A DNA stretch of 12,949 bases. It comes from Bacteroidales bacterium. Lineage in GTDB: Bacteria > Bacteroidota > Bacteroidia > Bacteroidales > Paludibacteraceae. A program made the translations under genes and the position numbers. The notes under the pieces are model-generated. The model was not told the origin of the DNA and searched no databases. It was given only the letters and a program-made list of their open reading frames with translations. Shown piece by piece: positions 1 to 6,930 of the stretch. Location: the NCBI GenBank assembly GCA_900768725.1, contig CAAGDU010000208.1, forward strand, positions 1-12,949, given 5' to 3'. Within the stretch, counting starts at the first letter, position 1. The number at the start of each line of letters is the position of its first letter.

Positions 1-90
1 GTCCCGATGAATCGGGATAAACTTCCTGCCGTGTCCTCCTCCCGCCCCCTTACCCCCTCCCCCCTCTGCGAGGGAGGCGGGGGAGTGGCA
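1..90. repeat. 90-bp G-rich palindromic repeat, copy 1
   Basis: This is nearly identical to 137-226, with two differences at positions 68-69 (GC here, TT there). It opens with a small perfect hairpin, TCCCGAT-GA-ATCGGGA (2-17), followed by a C-rich stretch and a G-rich return arm. On the minus strand the core reads as four G runs separated by 1-3 bases, a potential G-quadruplex. The core (CCCGCCCCCTTACCCCCTCC) recurs near 8380 and 10620. The window begins exactly at the repeat start, so the element may extend further left. Its function is unknown. Confidence 0.85.
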
Positions 91-136
91 AAACATACAC
101 AATTTATTACTTGCGACTTATGAAGGTCATCTTGCG

Positions 137-226
137 GTCCCGATGAATCGGGATAAACTTCCTGCCGTGTCCTCCTCCCGCCCCCTTACCCCCTCCCCCC
201 TCTTTGAGGGAGGCGGGGGAGTGGCA
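137..226. repeat. 90-bp G-rich palindromic repeat, copy 2
   Basis: This is a direct copy of 1-90 at a spacing of 136 bp, separated by 46 bp of unrelated A/T-richer DNA (91-136). The loop of the main stem is changed (TTTGAGGG in place of TGCGAGGG). It ends 22 bp before the stop codon of the DUF3127-like gene, so its hairpins may lie in that gene's 3' untranslated region and act as a terminator or 3' end stabiliser. That role is inferred, because no T-run follows the stem. Confidence 0.85.
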
Positions 227-248
227 TTGCATTTACGACTTATTGCTG

Positions 249-527
249 TTAGTTGGCGGCATTGATGCGCCAAGCGTGGCAGGAGGTGAACCATTTGCCG
301 CTGGCCTTCGACTGATTGACGCGGGGCTCGAAGAACACGCGTACTTTGCAGCCTTCGGGGAGGTTGAAGTTTCGCGCCGTATCGCCTTTGAGGGTGGCGC
401 AGATACCTTTTGGAAACTCCTCCTGCGTCTGCACTACTACGTCTCGGTAACACTGCGGCGTTGTGGCGTTGCCGCCGGCTTTTTCTTCTAAGTTGCTTAC
501 GGCAACTATCATTCCTACAAATTCCAT
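249..527 (-). CDS. DUF3127-like small protein
   Basis: The product is 92 aa, starting MEFVGMIVAVSNLEE and ending HAWRINAAN. It resembles the DUF3127 family of Bacteroidota: an opening hydrophobic strand (residues 1-10), a middle segment with YRDVVVQTQEEFPK (about 27-40), then LPEGCKVRVFFEPR and a final KWFTSCHAWRI. Known members are about 90-130 aa, basic or neutral, and predicted to have an OB-like single-strand nucleic-acid-binding fold; the molecular function is not established. The ATG at 527 is preferred because residues upstream in frame are read from the leader and tandem repeats, and because a promoter -7 box lies about 67 bp upstream. It appears monocistronic. The match is by eye and rests on motif order rather than a search. 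Confidence 0.75.
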   Translation of the reverse strand: MEFVGMIVAVSNLEEKAGGNATTPQCYRDVVVQTQEEFPKGICATLKGDTARNFNLPEGCKVRVFFEPRVNQSKASGKWFTSCHAWRINAAN

Positions 528-534
528 GATGTTT

Positions 535-566
535 GTTGATAAGTTGATAAGTTGATTAGTTGATTC
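535..566 (-). repeat. Octamer tandem repeat in the leader of the DUF3127-like gene
   Basis: Four consecutive 8-bp units read GTTGATAA, GTTGATAA, GTTGATTA and GTTGATTC on the plus strand. On the transcribed strand they give a series of AATCAAC-like units directly before the start codon, between the proposed transcription start and the ATG. An unstructured A-rich leader is common in Bacteroidota, which rely little on Shine-Dalgarno pairing. The count of units could vary by slippage. Confidence 0.7.
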
Positions 567-593
567 GATTTCATCGCGCTTTGAAATTCGGTG

Positions 594-601
594 CAAAGGT
601 A
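594..601 (-). promoter_or_regulatory. Bacteroidota -7 promoter box for the DUF3127-like gene
   Basis: The minus strand reads TACCTTTG, an exact match to the Bacteroidota -7 consensus TAnnTTTG. It lies about 67 bp upstream of the ATG at 527. The nearest TTTG that could serve as a -33 box is about 26 bp away, inside the 22-bp tandem repeat, which is longer than usual. The call therefore rests mainly on the -7 box and position. Confidence 0.55.
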
Positions 602-623
602 CGGCTTTTGCGCGAGATAGGCT

Positions 624-667
624 GCCGCAAAATACGGCAAAATGTGCCGCAAAATACGGCAAAATAC
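624..667. repeat. Two tandem 22-bp units containing GCCG...CGGC palindromes
   Basis: The unit GCCGCAAAATACGGCAAAAT plus two bases occurs twice in a row (624-645 and 646-667). Each unit contains the small palindrome GCCG-caaaata-CGGC. It sits immediately upstream of the -7 box of the DUF3127-like gene and overlaps its likely -33 region, so it could be an operator with two sites. No known regulator motif is recognised. Confidence 0.6.
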
Positions 668-785
668 ACTGTAACATTTGCAACGAATGTAACATAGAAA
701 ATGAGTAACCCCTCCCACATATATTAAATTATTATATATATAATATATAATAATTAGAATAACCCCTCTAACTCCCCAATTTTAA

Positions 786-831
786 TCTTTTTTCACCAAA
801 AAAGAGGGGTACTTTTGGCGAAAAGTACCCC
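786..831. repeat. Two adjacent perfect hairpins
   Basis: The first hairpin is TCTTTTTT-CACC-AAAAAAGA (786-805, 8-bp stem). It is followed without a gap by GGGGTACTTTT-GGCG-AAAAGTACCCC (806-831, 11-bp perfect stem, 4-base loop). Just upstream, near 762-778, AACCCCTCTAACTCCCC resembles a decayed end of the GACCCCCTCCAACTCCCCC element found elsewhere in the window. No gene lies within 250 bp on either side, so this is read as a decayed palindromic repeat rather than a terminator. Confidence 0.7.
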
Positions 832-903
832 GATTTTGACCCACCTTAGGTCTTGGTAAGGACTCGGCAAAGCCCTTATAGAAGAAAAGCATAAAAAGTG
901 AAT

Positions 904-956
904 GTTACAAATGTTAATGTTACACTAACAATAGTAACAAAAATAACATTTGTAAC
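904..956. repeat. 13-bp perfect inverted repeat, nested
   Basis: GTTACAAATGTTA (904-916) pairs with TAACATTTGTAAC (944-956). Inside, GTTAC (919-923) pairs with GTAAC (934-938). A related TGTAACATTTG sequence occurs near 670. The region is A/T-rich and non-coding. It may be a protein-binding site or a miniature repeat; no gene is clearly controlled by it. Confidence 0.55.
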
Positions 957-974
957 AATAAAATTTAGTATTCA

Positions 975-1006
975 TTTGCATATATCAGAAAAAAGCAGTA
1001 ATTGTT
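975..1006 (+). promoter_or_regulatory. Orphan promoter-like block pointing toward mutB antisense
   Basis: TTTG (975-978) followed by TAATTGTT (999-1006) resembles a Bacteroidota -33/-7 pair, with an imperfect -7 box. The block TTGCAyATATCrGAAAAAAG and the CAGTAA after it match, with two differences in 26 bases, the promoter region of the nuclease gene at 6852-6882. No plus-strand gene follows. A transcript from here would run through the mutAB terminator hairpin and antisense to the mutB 3' end. Confidence 0.4.
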
Positions 1007-1033
1007 TTTACCTTACACCCATCACAAACCAAA

Positions 1034-1067
1034 AGAGGCTGTCTGAGTTGATTGTCAGACAGCCTCT
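1034..1067 (-). terminator. Rho-independent terminator of the mutAB operon
   Basis: A perfect 13-bp stem, AGAGGCTGTCTGA (1034-1046) with TCAGACAGCCTCT (1055-1067), carries an 8-base loop. On the minus strand it is followed by a short T-run (the complement of AAAA at 1031-1034). It lies about 45 bp beyond the mutB stop codon, which fits an intrinsic terminator of the minus-strand operon. The plus-strand side has no T-run, so it should act in one direction. Confidence 0.85.
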
Positions 1068-1111
1068 CCGAAGTGTGATATTAGTATTACTCTGTTTGTG
1101 GGGTCGGGGTG

Positions 1112-3256
1112 TTACTCAGCCATCAGTAGTTCCATGATGGTGCAAGCGGATTGCGCCACGTTGGAGCCCGGACCGAAGATGGCGGCTACGCCTGCCTTGT
1201 AGAGGAAGTCGTAGTCCTGCGCGGGGATGACACCACCGGCTATCACCATGATGTCCTCGCGACCGAGTTTCTTCAACTCCTCAATCACTTGCGGCACGAG
1301 GGTCTTATGCCCTGCTGCGAGCGACGACACACCCATCACGTGCACATCGTTCTCCACAGCCTGTTTCGCCGCCTCGGCGGGCGTCTGGAACAAGGGTCCC
1401 ATATCCACATCGAAGCCACAGTCTGCATAGCCCGTTGCTACCACTTTAGCACCACGGTCGTGCCCGTCCTGACCCATCTTGGCAATCATGATACGCGGCT
1501 GACGACCTTCTTTCTTCGCAAATTCGGCGGTGAGGGCTTGTGCCTTGACAAACCAATCATCGTTCTTAGTTCCTGATGCGTACACGCCTGAAATAGTTCT
1601 AATAGTTGCTTTGTAACGTCCTACCACTTTCTCGCATGCGTCGGAGATTTCGCCCAGCGACGCGCGCAGACCTGCTGCCTTGACAGCGAGGTCGAGCAGG
1701 TTGTGGCTGCACTTCTTGCCATCTGCCCACTCCTGCACGGTAGCGGTGATTTCCGCCAATGCGGCTTGCACAGCAGCCTCGTCGCGGTTCGCACGCAGTT
1801 CCTGCAAGCGTGCCACCTGCTCCTCGCGCACGGCGGTGTTGTCGATTTCGAGGATGTCGATGGGGTCTTCGTGGTCAAGACGGTACTCGTTCACGCCGAT
1901 AATCTTCTGCGTGCCGGAGTCGATACGCGCCTGTGTGCGGGCAGCCGCTTCCTCGATACGCATCTTGGGGATACCCGTCTCGATAGCAGCAGCCATACCG
2001 CCGAGTTTCTCGATTTCCTGAATATGCTCCCATGCCTTGTCCATGATTTCCTTGGTCAGCGCCTCTACATAGTAGGAGCCGCCCCATGGGTCGATTTCCT
2101 TGCAGACCTTGGTCTCTTCTTGGATGTAAATCTGTGTATTACGCGCGATACGTGCGGAGAAGTCGGTCGGCAGTGCGATAGCCTCGTCAAGGGCGTTGGT
2201 GTGGAGCGACTGGGTGTGTCCCAACGCGGCGCCCATTGCCTCGATACAGGTACGACCTACGTTGTTGAATGGGTCTTGCTCGGTGAGCGACCAGCCGGAT
2301 GTCTGGCAGTGGGTACGCAGCGCCATCGACTTCGGGTTCTTCGCACCGAAGGACTTGACAATCTTCGCCCACAGCATACGGCCTGCACGCATCTTCGCAA
2401 TCTCCATGAAGTGGTTCATACCGATTGCCCAGAAGAAGGACAGACGCGGTGCAAAAGTGTCCACATCCATGCCGGCGTTGATACCTGCACGCAGGTATTC
2501 CATACCGTCAGCGAGGGTGTATGCCAACTCGATGTCGGCGGTAGCACCTGCCTCCTGCATGTGGTAGCCGGAGATAGAGATGGAGTTGAACTTCGGCATC
2601 TTCTGAGAGGTGAACTCGAAGATATCGGCGATAATCTTCATGGAGAACTTCGGCGGATAGATATAGGTGTTGCGCACCATGAACTCCTTGAGGATATCGT
2701 TCTGGATAGTACCTGCCATCTCTTCCAGTTTGGCACCCTGCTCCAGACCGGCGTTGATATAGAACGCCAAGATAGGCAATACGGCGCCGTTCATAGTCAT
2801 GGAGACGGACATCTTGTTCAAAGGAATACCGGCGAAGAGCACTTTCATATCCTCCAGCGAGCAGATGGACACACCGGCTTTTCCCACATCGCCGACCACG
2901 CGCATGTTGTCGGCATTGTAGCCGCGGTGGGTCGGCAGGTCGAAGGCTACGGACAGACCTTTCTGACCGCTGGCGAGGTTACGACGATAGAAGGCGTTGG
3001 ACTCTTGGGCAGTGGAGAAACCCGCATACTGGCGGATAGTCCACGGACGCAGCGGGTACATCGCGCTGTACGGACCACGCAGGAAAGGCGGAATACCCGA
3101 CACGTAGTCAAGGTGCTCCATACCCTCCAAGTCTTCCTTGGTGTAAACAGGCTTCACGTCGATGAGTTCCGGCGTTTGCCAATTGGCTTCATTGGCTCCC
3201 TCTACATGCGAAGAAGCAATCTTATTGATATCAATATCTTTGAAATTAGGTTTCAT
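1112..3256 (-). CDS. mutB: Methylmalonyl-CoA mutase large (catalytic) subunit
   Basis: The product is 714 aa, the usual length for the B12-binding subunit. It catalyses the adenosylcobalamin-dependent interconversion of (R)-methylmalonyl-CoA and succinyl-CoA in the cytoplasm. The N-terminal (beta/alpha)8 barrel (about residues 30-560) carries the family segments YPLRPWTIRQYAGFSTAQES and GLSVAFDLPTHRGYN, which line the CoA tunnel. The C-terminal cobalamin domain (about 585-714) has DGHDRG at 597-602, with His599 as the expected cobalt ligand, followed by GVSSLAAGH and VIAGGVIP. It starts 6 bp after the mutA stop codon, so the two are surely co-transcribed and form a heterodimer. In fermentative Bacteroidales this enzyme serves propionate formation from succinate. 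No epimerase, decarboxylase or MeaB chaperone gene lies in the window. A strong terminator follows. Confidence 0.97.
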   Translation of the reverse strand: MKPNFKDIDINKIASSHVEGANEANWQTPELIDVKPVYTKEDLEGMEHLDYVSGIPPFLRGPYSAMYPLRPWTIRQYAGFSTAQESNAFYRRNLASGQKGLSVAFDLPTHRGYNADNMRVVGDVGKAGVSICSLEDMKVLFAGIPLNKMSVSMTMNGAVLPILAFYINAGLEQGAKLEEMAGTIQNDILKEFMVRNTYIYPPKFSMKIIADIFEFTSQKMPKFNSISISGYHMQEAGATADIELAYTLADGMEYLRAGINAGMDVDTFAPRLSFFWAIGMNHFMEIAKMRAGRMLWAKIVKSFGAKNPKSMALRTHCQTSGWSLTEQDPFNNVGRTCIEAMGAALGHTQSLHTNALDEAIALPTDFSARIARNTQIYIQEETKVCKEIDPWGGSYYVEALTKEIMDKAWEHIQEIEKLGGMAAAIETGIPKMRIEEAAARTQARIDSGTQKIIGVNEYRLDHEDPIDILEIDNTAVREEQVARLQELRANRDEAAVQAALAEITATVQEWADGKKCSHNLLDLAVKAAGLRASLGEISDACEKVVGRYKATIRTISGVYASGTKNDDWFVKAQALTAEFAKKEGRQPRIMIAKMGQDGHDRGAKVVATGYADCGFDVDMGPLFQTPAEAAKQAVENDVHVMGVSSLAAGHKTLVPQVIEELKKLGREDIMVIAGGVIPAQDYDFLYKAGVAAIFGPGSNVAQSACTIMELLMAE

Positions 3257-3262
3257 CGCTTT

Positions 3263-5146
3263 TTATTTGTTTAAGAGTTGAGCGTTAAAGGTTTTCAGGG
3301 TCTCGAGGACGTTGGAACGGACGTTGATGAAGTTGTTGATACCCAGCGCCTTCAGGTCTTCGGAGCAAGCGGGTGCGCCGGCAACGATGAAGAGTTCCTT
3401 GGCATCTTTCAGCGTCTTCCATGCCTCGGGTGCGAGCGTTGCGTACTCGTCGTCGCTGGAGCAGAGCACGATGATGTCTGCCTTCGCCTTGCGAGCCGCT
3501 TTGATACCCTCGGCTACGGTCTTGAAGCCGTTGTTGTCTATTACCTTATATCCCGCGCACGCGAGGAAGTTGCACGAGAACTGCGCGCGCGCGATACGCA
3601 TAGCGAGGTTGCCGATGGTGAGCATGAATGCCACGGGTTGCTTCTTCGCTGCCTCGGTCTCAAGACGCAAAGCCTCGAACTCCTCTGCTGCACGCGCGAT
3701 ATGGAGCGCAGGAATCTGCCCTTGCTGCGTAGCACAACAGCCGCAACCGCAAGCGGTCTCCTTGATTTTCTTGGCGGCTTTCTCGGTGAAGTTAGGATAC
3801 TGGTTCGAGCCGAGCAGCACCTCTTTGCGTTTCGCTACGTCTGCCAGACGCTTAGTGAGGTTCTCCTGCATAGCCTGTTGCACCTTGCCGGAAGCCACCA
3901 TCTCGTACATACCGCCTTGCTCTTGGATAGCAAGGAACTGCTTCCATGCCTCCTCCGCAATCGCGTGGGTCAGGTTCTCGATATAGAAAGAGCCCGCTGC
4001 GGGATCAACTACCTTATCGAAGTGTGCCTCTTCCTTGAGCAGCAGTTGCTGATTGCGGGCGATACGCTCTGCGAACTCAGTCGGCTGCTCGTAGGTTACG
4101 TCAAACGGCGTAACGACAATCTCGTCCACGCCTGCGATGGCCGCCGACATAGTCTCGGTCTGCGAGCGGAGCAGGTTCACATACGCATCGAAGACGGTCA
4201 TGTTGAAGCGACTGGTCTCAGCGCTGACGTTCATCTTCGCAGCCTCTTTGAGCGCGGCGGTGAAGAGCGGTGCCTTGTATGCCTCTACAATCTTCGCCCA
4301 GAGCATACGAGCGGCGCGGAACTTGGCAATCTCCATGAAGTAGTTGCCGCCGATACCCATGTTGAAGCGGATAGCGTTCGCCGCCTTGTAGTTAGCCACG
4401 CCTGCCTCGGTGAGCATGGTCATGTATTCTGCACCCCATGCGAGCGCGTAAGCCAACTCCTGTGCGCAGTAAGCACCGGCGTTGTTCAGGATAACGGAGT
4501 TAACCCCTACCACGCGGTAGCCCGGGAGCGACTTCGCTGCCTTCACCACGGCTGCAATCTTCTCGCTCACCTGCTCGCGGCTGAGCAACTTGCCTTTCAG
4601 CAGCATGTTGCGGATGGGGTCCACGTTGATGCTACCCTTCATGGCTTTCAGGTTGTAGCCCATACGGCCGTAGTAGCGCACGAGGATACTTGCCAACTCG
4701 GGAGCAGCGCAGGCGCATACTTGGAAGTTCAGCGTGATGGCGTCTGCCTGAATACCGTTGAGCAGGTTCTTGATGAAGCGGTAGTTCAGTTTCTCTTTGT
4801 CCAAGCGGAAGCCCAGCGAGGTGATACCCTTGTTGAGAACATCGAGGGCTTTAGCGTTGGCTTTGCGAGCGTTGGTTCCGGCGCAGATGTTCTGACGGAT
4901 AGCCCACTCGTTGTTGGTCTTCGTGCCCCGCACGTAGGGGAACTGCCCGGGTGCGGAAGTGGTGGTTTTCAGACCTTTAAGGTCTTCACGACGGTAGAAA
5001 GGCTGCACGTTGAAGCCTTCCGGAGTGCGCCATACGAGTTTCTTCTCGAAATCGGCACCTTTCAAGTCGGTCACGATTTTCTCTTTCCATGTCTTGGTAG
5101 AGATGGCGGGAAAATCAGCCAACAAATTCAATTTTTCTTCTGCCAT
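3263..5146 (-). CDS. mutA: Methylmalonyl-CoA mutase small subunit
   Basis: The product is 627 aa, the size of the non-catalytic beta subunit of the heterodimeric mutase. It shares the barrel fold with MutB (VWRTPEGFNVQPFYRRED near the N-terminus, VDPAAGSFYIENLTHAIAEE in the middle). The C-terminal domain (about 500-627) lacks the DxHxxG cobalamin motif, as expected for this subunit, which stabilises the complex rather than binding B12. An unusual cysteine-rich linker, CGCGCC at about 466-471, joins the two domains. The ATG at 5146 is preferred because MAEEKLNLLADFPAIS aligns with the usual small-subunit start. No Shine-Dalgarno sequence is seen; the leader is A/T-rich. The promoter must lie in or near the repeat array at 5199-5397, but no good TAnnTTTG box was found there. 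Confidence 0.95.
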   Translation of the reverse strand: MAEEKLNLLADFPAISTKTWKEKIVTDLKGADFEKKLVWRTPEGFNVQPFYRREDLKGLKTTTSAPGQFPYVRGTKTNNEWAIRQNICAGTNARKANAKALDVLNKGITSLGFRLDKEKLNYRFIKNLLNGIQADAITLNFQVCACAAPELASILVRYYGRMGYNLKAMKGSINVDPIRNMLLKGKLLSREQVSEKIAAVVKAAKSLPGYRVVGVNSVILNNAGAYCAQELAYALAWGAEYMTMLTEAGVANYKAANAIRFNMGIGGNYFMEIAKFRAARMLWAKIVEAYKAPLFTAALKEAAKMNVSAETSRFNMTVFDAYVNLLRSQTETMSAAIAGVDEIVVTPFDVTYEQPTEFAERIARNQQLLLKEEAHFDKVVDPAAGSFYIENLTHAIAEEAWKQFLAIQEQGGMYEMVASGKVQQAMQENLTKRLADVAKRKEVLLGSNQYPNFTEKAAKKIKETACGCGCCATQQGQIPALHIARAAEEFEALRLETEAAKKQPVAFMLTIGNLAMRIARAQFSCNFLACAGYKVIDNNGFKTVAEGIKAARKAKADIIVLCSSDDEYATLAPEAWKTLKDAKELFIVAGAPACSEDLKALGINNFINVRSNVLETLKTFNAQLLNK

Positions 5147-5198
5147 GATTTGAATTGATTTATTGTTGTTTTATGGTTAATAATTGTTCGTTCATTTT

Positions 5199-5397
5199 CT
5201 CCATTAAAGACCATTAAAAAATCAGGTTATACTCCGTTAATGGACATTAATTGTTCGTTAATTCCTCGTTGATTCCCTGCTATGATAATTAATGAATTAT
5301 GAACGGTCATTAACGGAGGTGTTAGTGGTTCTTTACATGGTCTTTAATGGAGAATATCAAGGAATAATTAATGAATAATTAACGGTCATTAACGGAG
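5199..5397. repeat. Array of five CTCCRTTAAWGACC units converging on a centre
   Basis: The unit CTCCRTTAAWGACC and its variants occur on the plus strand at 5199 and 5232 and on the minus strand at 5304-5318, 5339-5352 and 5383-5397. Downstream of each unit the sequence is rich in GTTAAT and ATTAATTRTTC. The arms face each other around about 5265-5285, making a large imperfect palindrome that fills the mutA-nuclease gap. The outermost minus-strand unit overlaps the end of the nuclease gene and includes its TAA stop. Confidence 0.75.
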
Positions 5398-6816
5398 TAT
5401 TCCATACACCGTATAAGTCTTGCCATCCACGATGATGAGCAGTTGCCCGTCGCGGAGCACTTTCTGCGGTCGGAGGCGGGTGTCGGCGGTGTGCGTCTCT
5501 TCGATTTGCGTTGAGGTGCAGGTGGTCAGATACTCCGTATAAGTAGTCGCCGTCTCATTGCCTTTCGCAAACACCGCGTGGAAGGTCATGTCCGACTTTA
5601 TCTCCGGCGCGTTTGCCACATCGGCGAACAGCACTTCGGGTGCCATATCGGTAGTGCCCGCTATCAGTTCCGTGGTCCATCCCACGAAGACTGTGCTCGT
5701 AGCGCTGCACGAAGTAGGCTCCGCAGGGAGCACCTCGACGCCCTTTCCTTTCACCACTTTCATCGTCGGGTTGCCGTCGGTGTACACCTCGCCGTCCACT
5801 TGCCATGTTATCTGCCAAGTCTCCTCCGGCTCAGGCACCGTGCCGCCGCCCGAGCCATCGTAGCCGTTGCTCACGCCCGGGACAAAAGCCGCATCAGACG
5901 AGCAGACAAGCAGCGACATATCCACCGCCTCGCCCGCGTGCGAACCCCATATATACTCTGCCAGGTACGGGTAGTCAATGAACGGATTGCGGTTGCCTTG
6001 AGTCGCCTGAATACCGTTGTTGCGGTCTATCTCTTTCTGCGACACAGGGTCTTCTCTGTGCCATTTCATCAGCAACGCAATGCCATAGTTGGTAAGTCCG
6101 AACTTGCCCGTAGCCGTATAGTTTCCGCTGAATATCTTGCTGCCATCGCCGGAGGTAAATGCCTGATAATCACCTGCCCATTTCAGCAGTGCACCCATAT
6201 ACCCGCGCGCGAAATCACCTTTGTATTGGTCTTGCGGCTCAAACACCGTCCCCGAGCACGACACCGTTGTCCCCTCATTGCCGGCAAGCGTTTTGCCGCC
6301 CGTGATGGGGATAGACGCGGCAGAGCCTAATTGGCTGCCATCATACGTATAAGTCGCGTTGCTCACCTCACCAAATGCGTAGTTGCTGCGCATGCCGTTC
6401 ACCTTACCATCGGTAGGCACCAAGTGGAAGATGTCGCAGCCCGGACCGCTCGTAGCACCTCCAAACCACGATTTGGGAATGCTATGCTCACGATTGTAGC
6501 AATCGCACTCACTGCTATAATTGCCGCATTGGTCATTGCTATACACAAAATCGCAATTGGAATACATATCCCAAATCTTCCCATCTGCATTGAGATCGGT
6601 GGTCTGGTATGCCGTCCATAAACCCTTATAGCCAAGCGATGAATAGCCGACCTTGACTATTACATGCACCTCATCAAACAATGCCTTCTCTGCTTTTCCG
6701 TTCATAGTCGCATAGTAAGCCGGTAACTGCTCCGAAGCAGTTACGTTTTGGGCGAACAAAGGAATACTGACAAGAGGGAAAAAAGCAACGAAAATACCGA
6801 AAATACATCGTTTCAT
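5389..6816 (-). CDS. Secreted endonuclease I family protein with type IX-like C-terminal domain
   Basis: The product is 475 aa. MKRCIFGIFVAFFPLVSIPLFAQ is a signal peptide with a likely cut after the AQ. The nuclease domain (about 30-310) has the endonuclease I signatures NREHSIPKSWF (108-118, with the catalytic His at 111), DIFHLVPTDGKVN, GMRSNYAFGEV and QGNRNPFIDYP (273-283). A G/P/E-rich linker (about 319-333) leads to a domain like the Listeria-Bacteroides (Flg_new) repeat (about 334-420, VFVGWTTE...FHAVFAKG). The last 24 residues (KVLRDGQLLIIVDGKTYTVY plus GILR) resemble the type IX secretion C-terminal signal of Bacteroidales. It probably degrades extracellular DNA or RNA for nutrients and may be surface-attached. 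The ATG at 6816 is chosen for the signal peptide; a longer frame to 6882 would read through the promoter. The stop codon comes from the adjacent repeat. Confidence 0.88.
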   Translation of the reverse strand: MKRCIFGIFVAFFPLVSIPLFAQNVTASEQLPAYYATMNGKAEKALFDEVHVIVKVGYSSLGYKGLWTAYQTTDLNADGKIWDMYSNCDFVYSNDQCGNYSSECDCYNREHSIPKSWFGGATSGPGCDIFHLVPTDGKVNGMRSNYAFGEVSNATYTYDGSQLGSAASIPITGGKTLAGNEGTTVSCSGTVFEPQDQYKGDFARGYMGALLKWAGDYQAFTSGDGSKIFSGNYTATGKFGLTNYGIALLMKWHREDPVSQKEIDRNNGIQATQGNRNPFIDYPYLAEYIWGSHAGEAVDMSLLVCSSDAAFVPGVSNGYDGSGGGTVPEPEETWQITWQVDGEVYTDGNPTMKVVKGKGVEVLPAEPTSCSATSTVFVGWTTELIAGTTDMAPEVLFADVANAPEIKSDMTFHAVFAKGNETATTYTEYLTTCTSTQIEETHTADTRLRPQKVLRDGQLLIIVDGKTYTVYGILR

Positions 6817-6851
6817 AATATTCTTCAGGTCTATTTTTCTCAAAAAGTCCA

Positions 6852-6882
6852 CAAAGTTACTGCTTTTTTCCGATATGTGCAA
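6852..6882 (-). promoter_or_regulatory. Promoter of the endonuclease gene
   Basis: On the minus strand, TTGC (6882-6879) is followed 20 bases later by TAACTTTG (6859-6852), an exact TAnnTTTG box of the Bacteroidota housekeeping promoter. The expected transcription start is near 6845, giving a leader of about 30 nt before the ATG at 6816. The intervening sequence is shared with the orphan block at 975-1006, so it may belong to a promoter family of this genome. Confidence 0.7.
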
Positions 6883-6930
6883 GCAAGAAACAACCTATTT
6901 GCAGAAAACATGTTGTAAAACATAAATTTG

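Larger units (their letters stand above)
528..1111. other. Non-coding stretch between the DUF3127-like gene and mutB
   Basis: About 580 bp without a credible gene on either strand. It holds the leader and promoter of the DUF3127-like gene, a 22-bp tandem repeat, an A/T-only palindromic run (about 720-755), two adjacent hairpins, a nested inverted repeat, an orphan promoter-like block and the mutAB terminator. The short plus-strand frame at 898-1137 is A/T-rich, has no family resemblance and crosses the terminator, so it is not called as a gene. Confidence 0.7.

Noticed and set aside
1..226. CRISPR-like arrangement of two 90-bp repeats
   Set aside because: There are only two units, far too long for CRISPR repeats, strongly palindromic, with no cas genes and dispersed copies elsewhere.
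835..900. Possible tRNA or small RNA in the GC-richer patch before 900
   Set aside because: No acceptor stem, T-loop or anticodon arm could be assembled; only a weak GGC-AAA-GCC pairing is present.
898..1137. Plus-strand frame of 79 aa after the nested inverted repeat
   Set aside because: It is A/T-rich and full of T, I and V, crosses the mutAB terminator and has no family resemblance.
1703..3274. Long plus-strand open frame (523 aa) opposite mutB
   Set aside because: It is the antisense shadow of mutB, with no recognisable domain and composition expected from the complementary codons.
3278..5158. Long plus-strand open frame (626 aa) opposite mutA
   Set aside because: It mirrors mutA almost end to end, a consequence of codon use in the real gene; no motifs were recognised.
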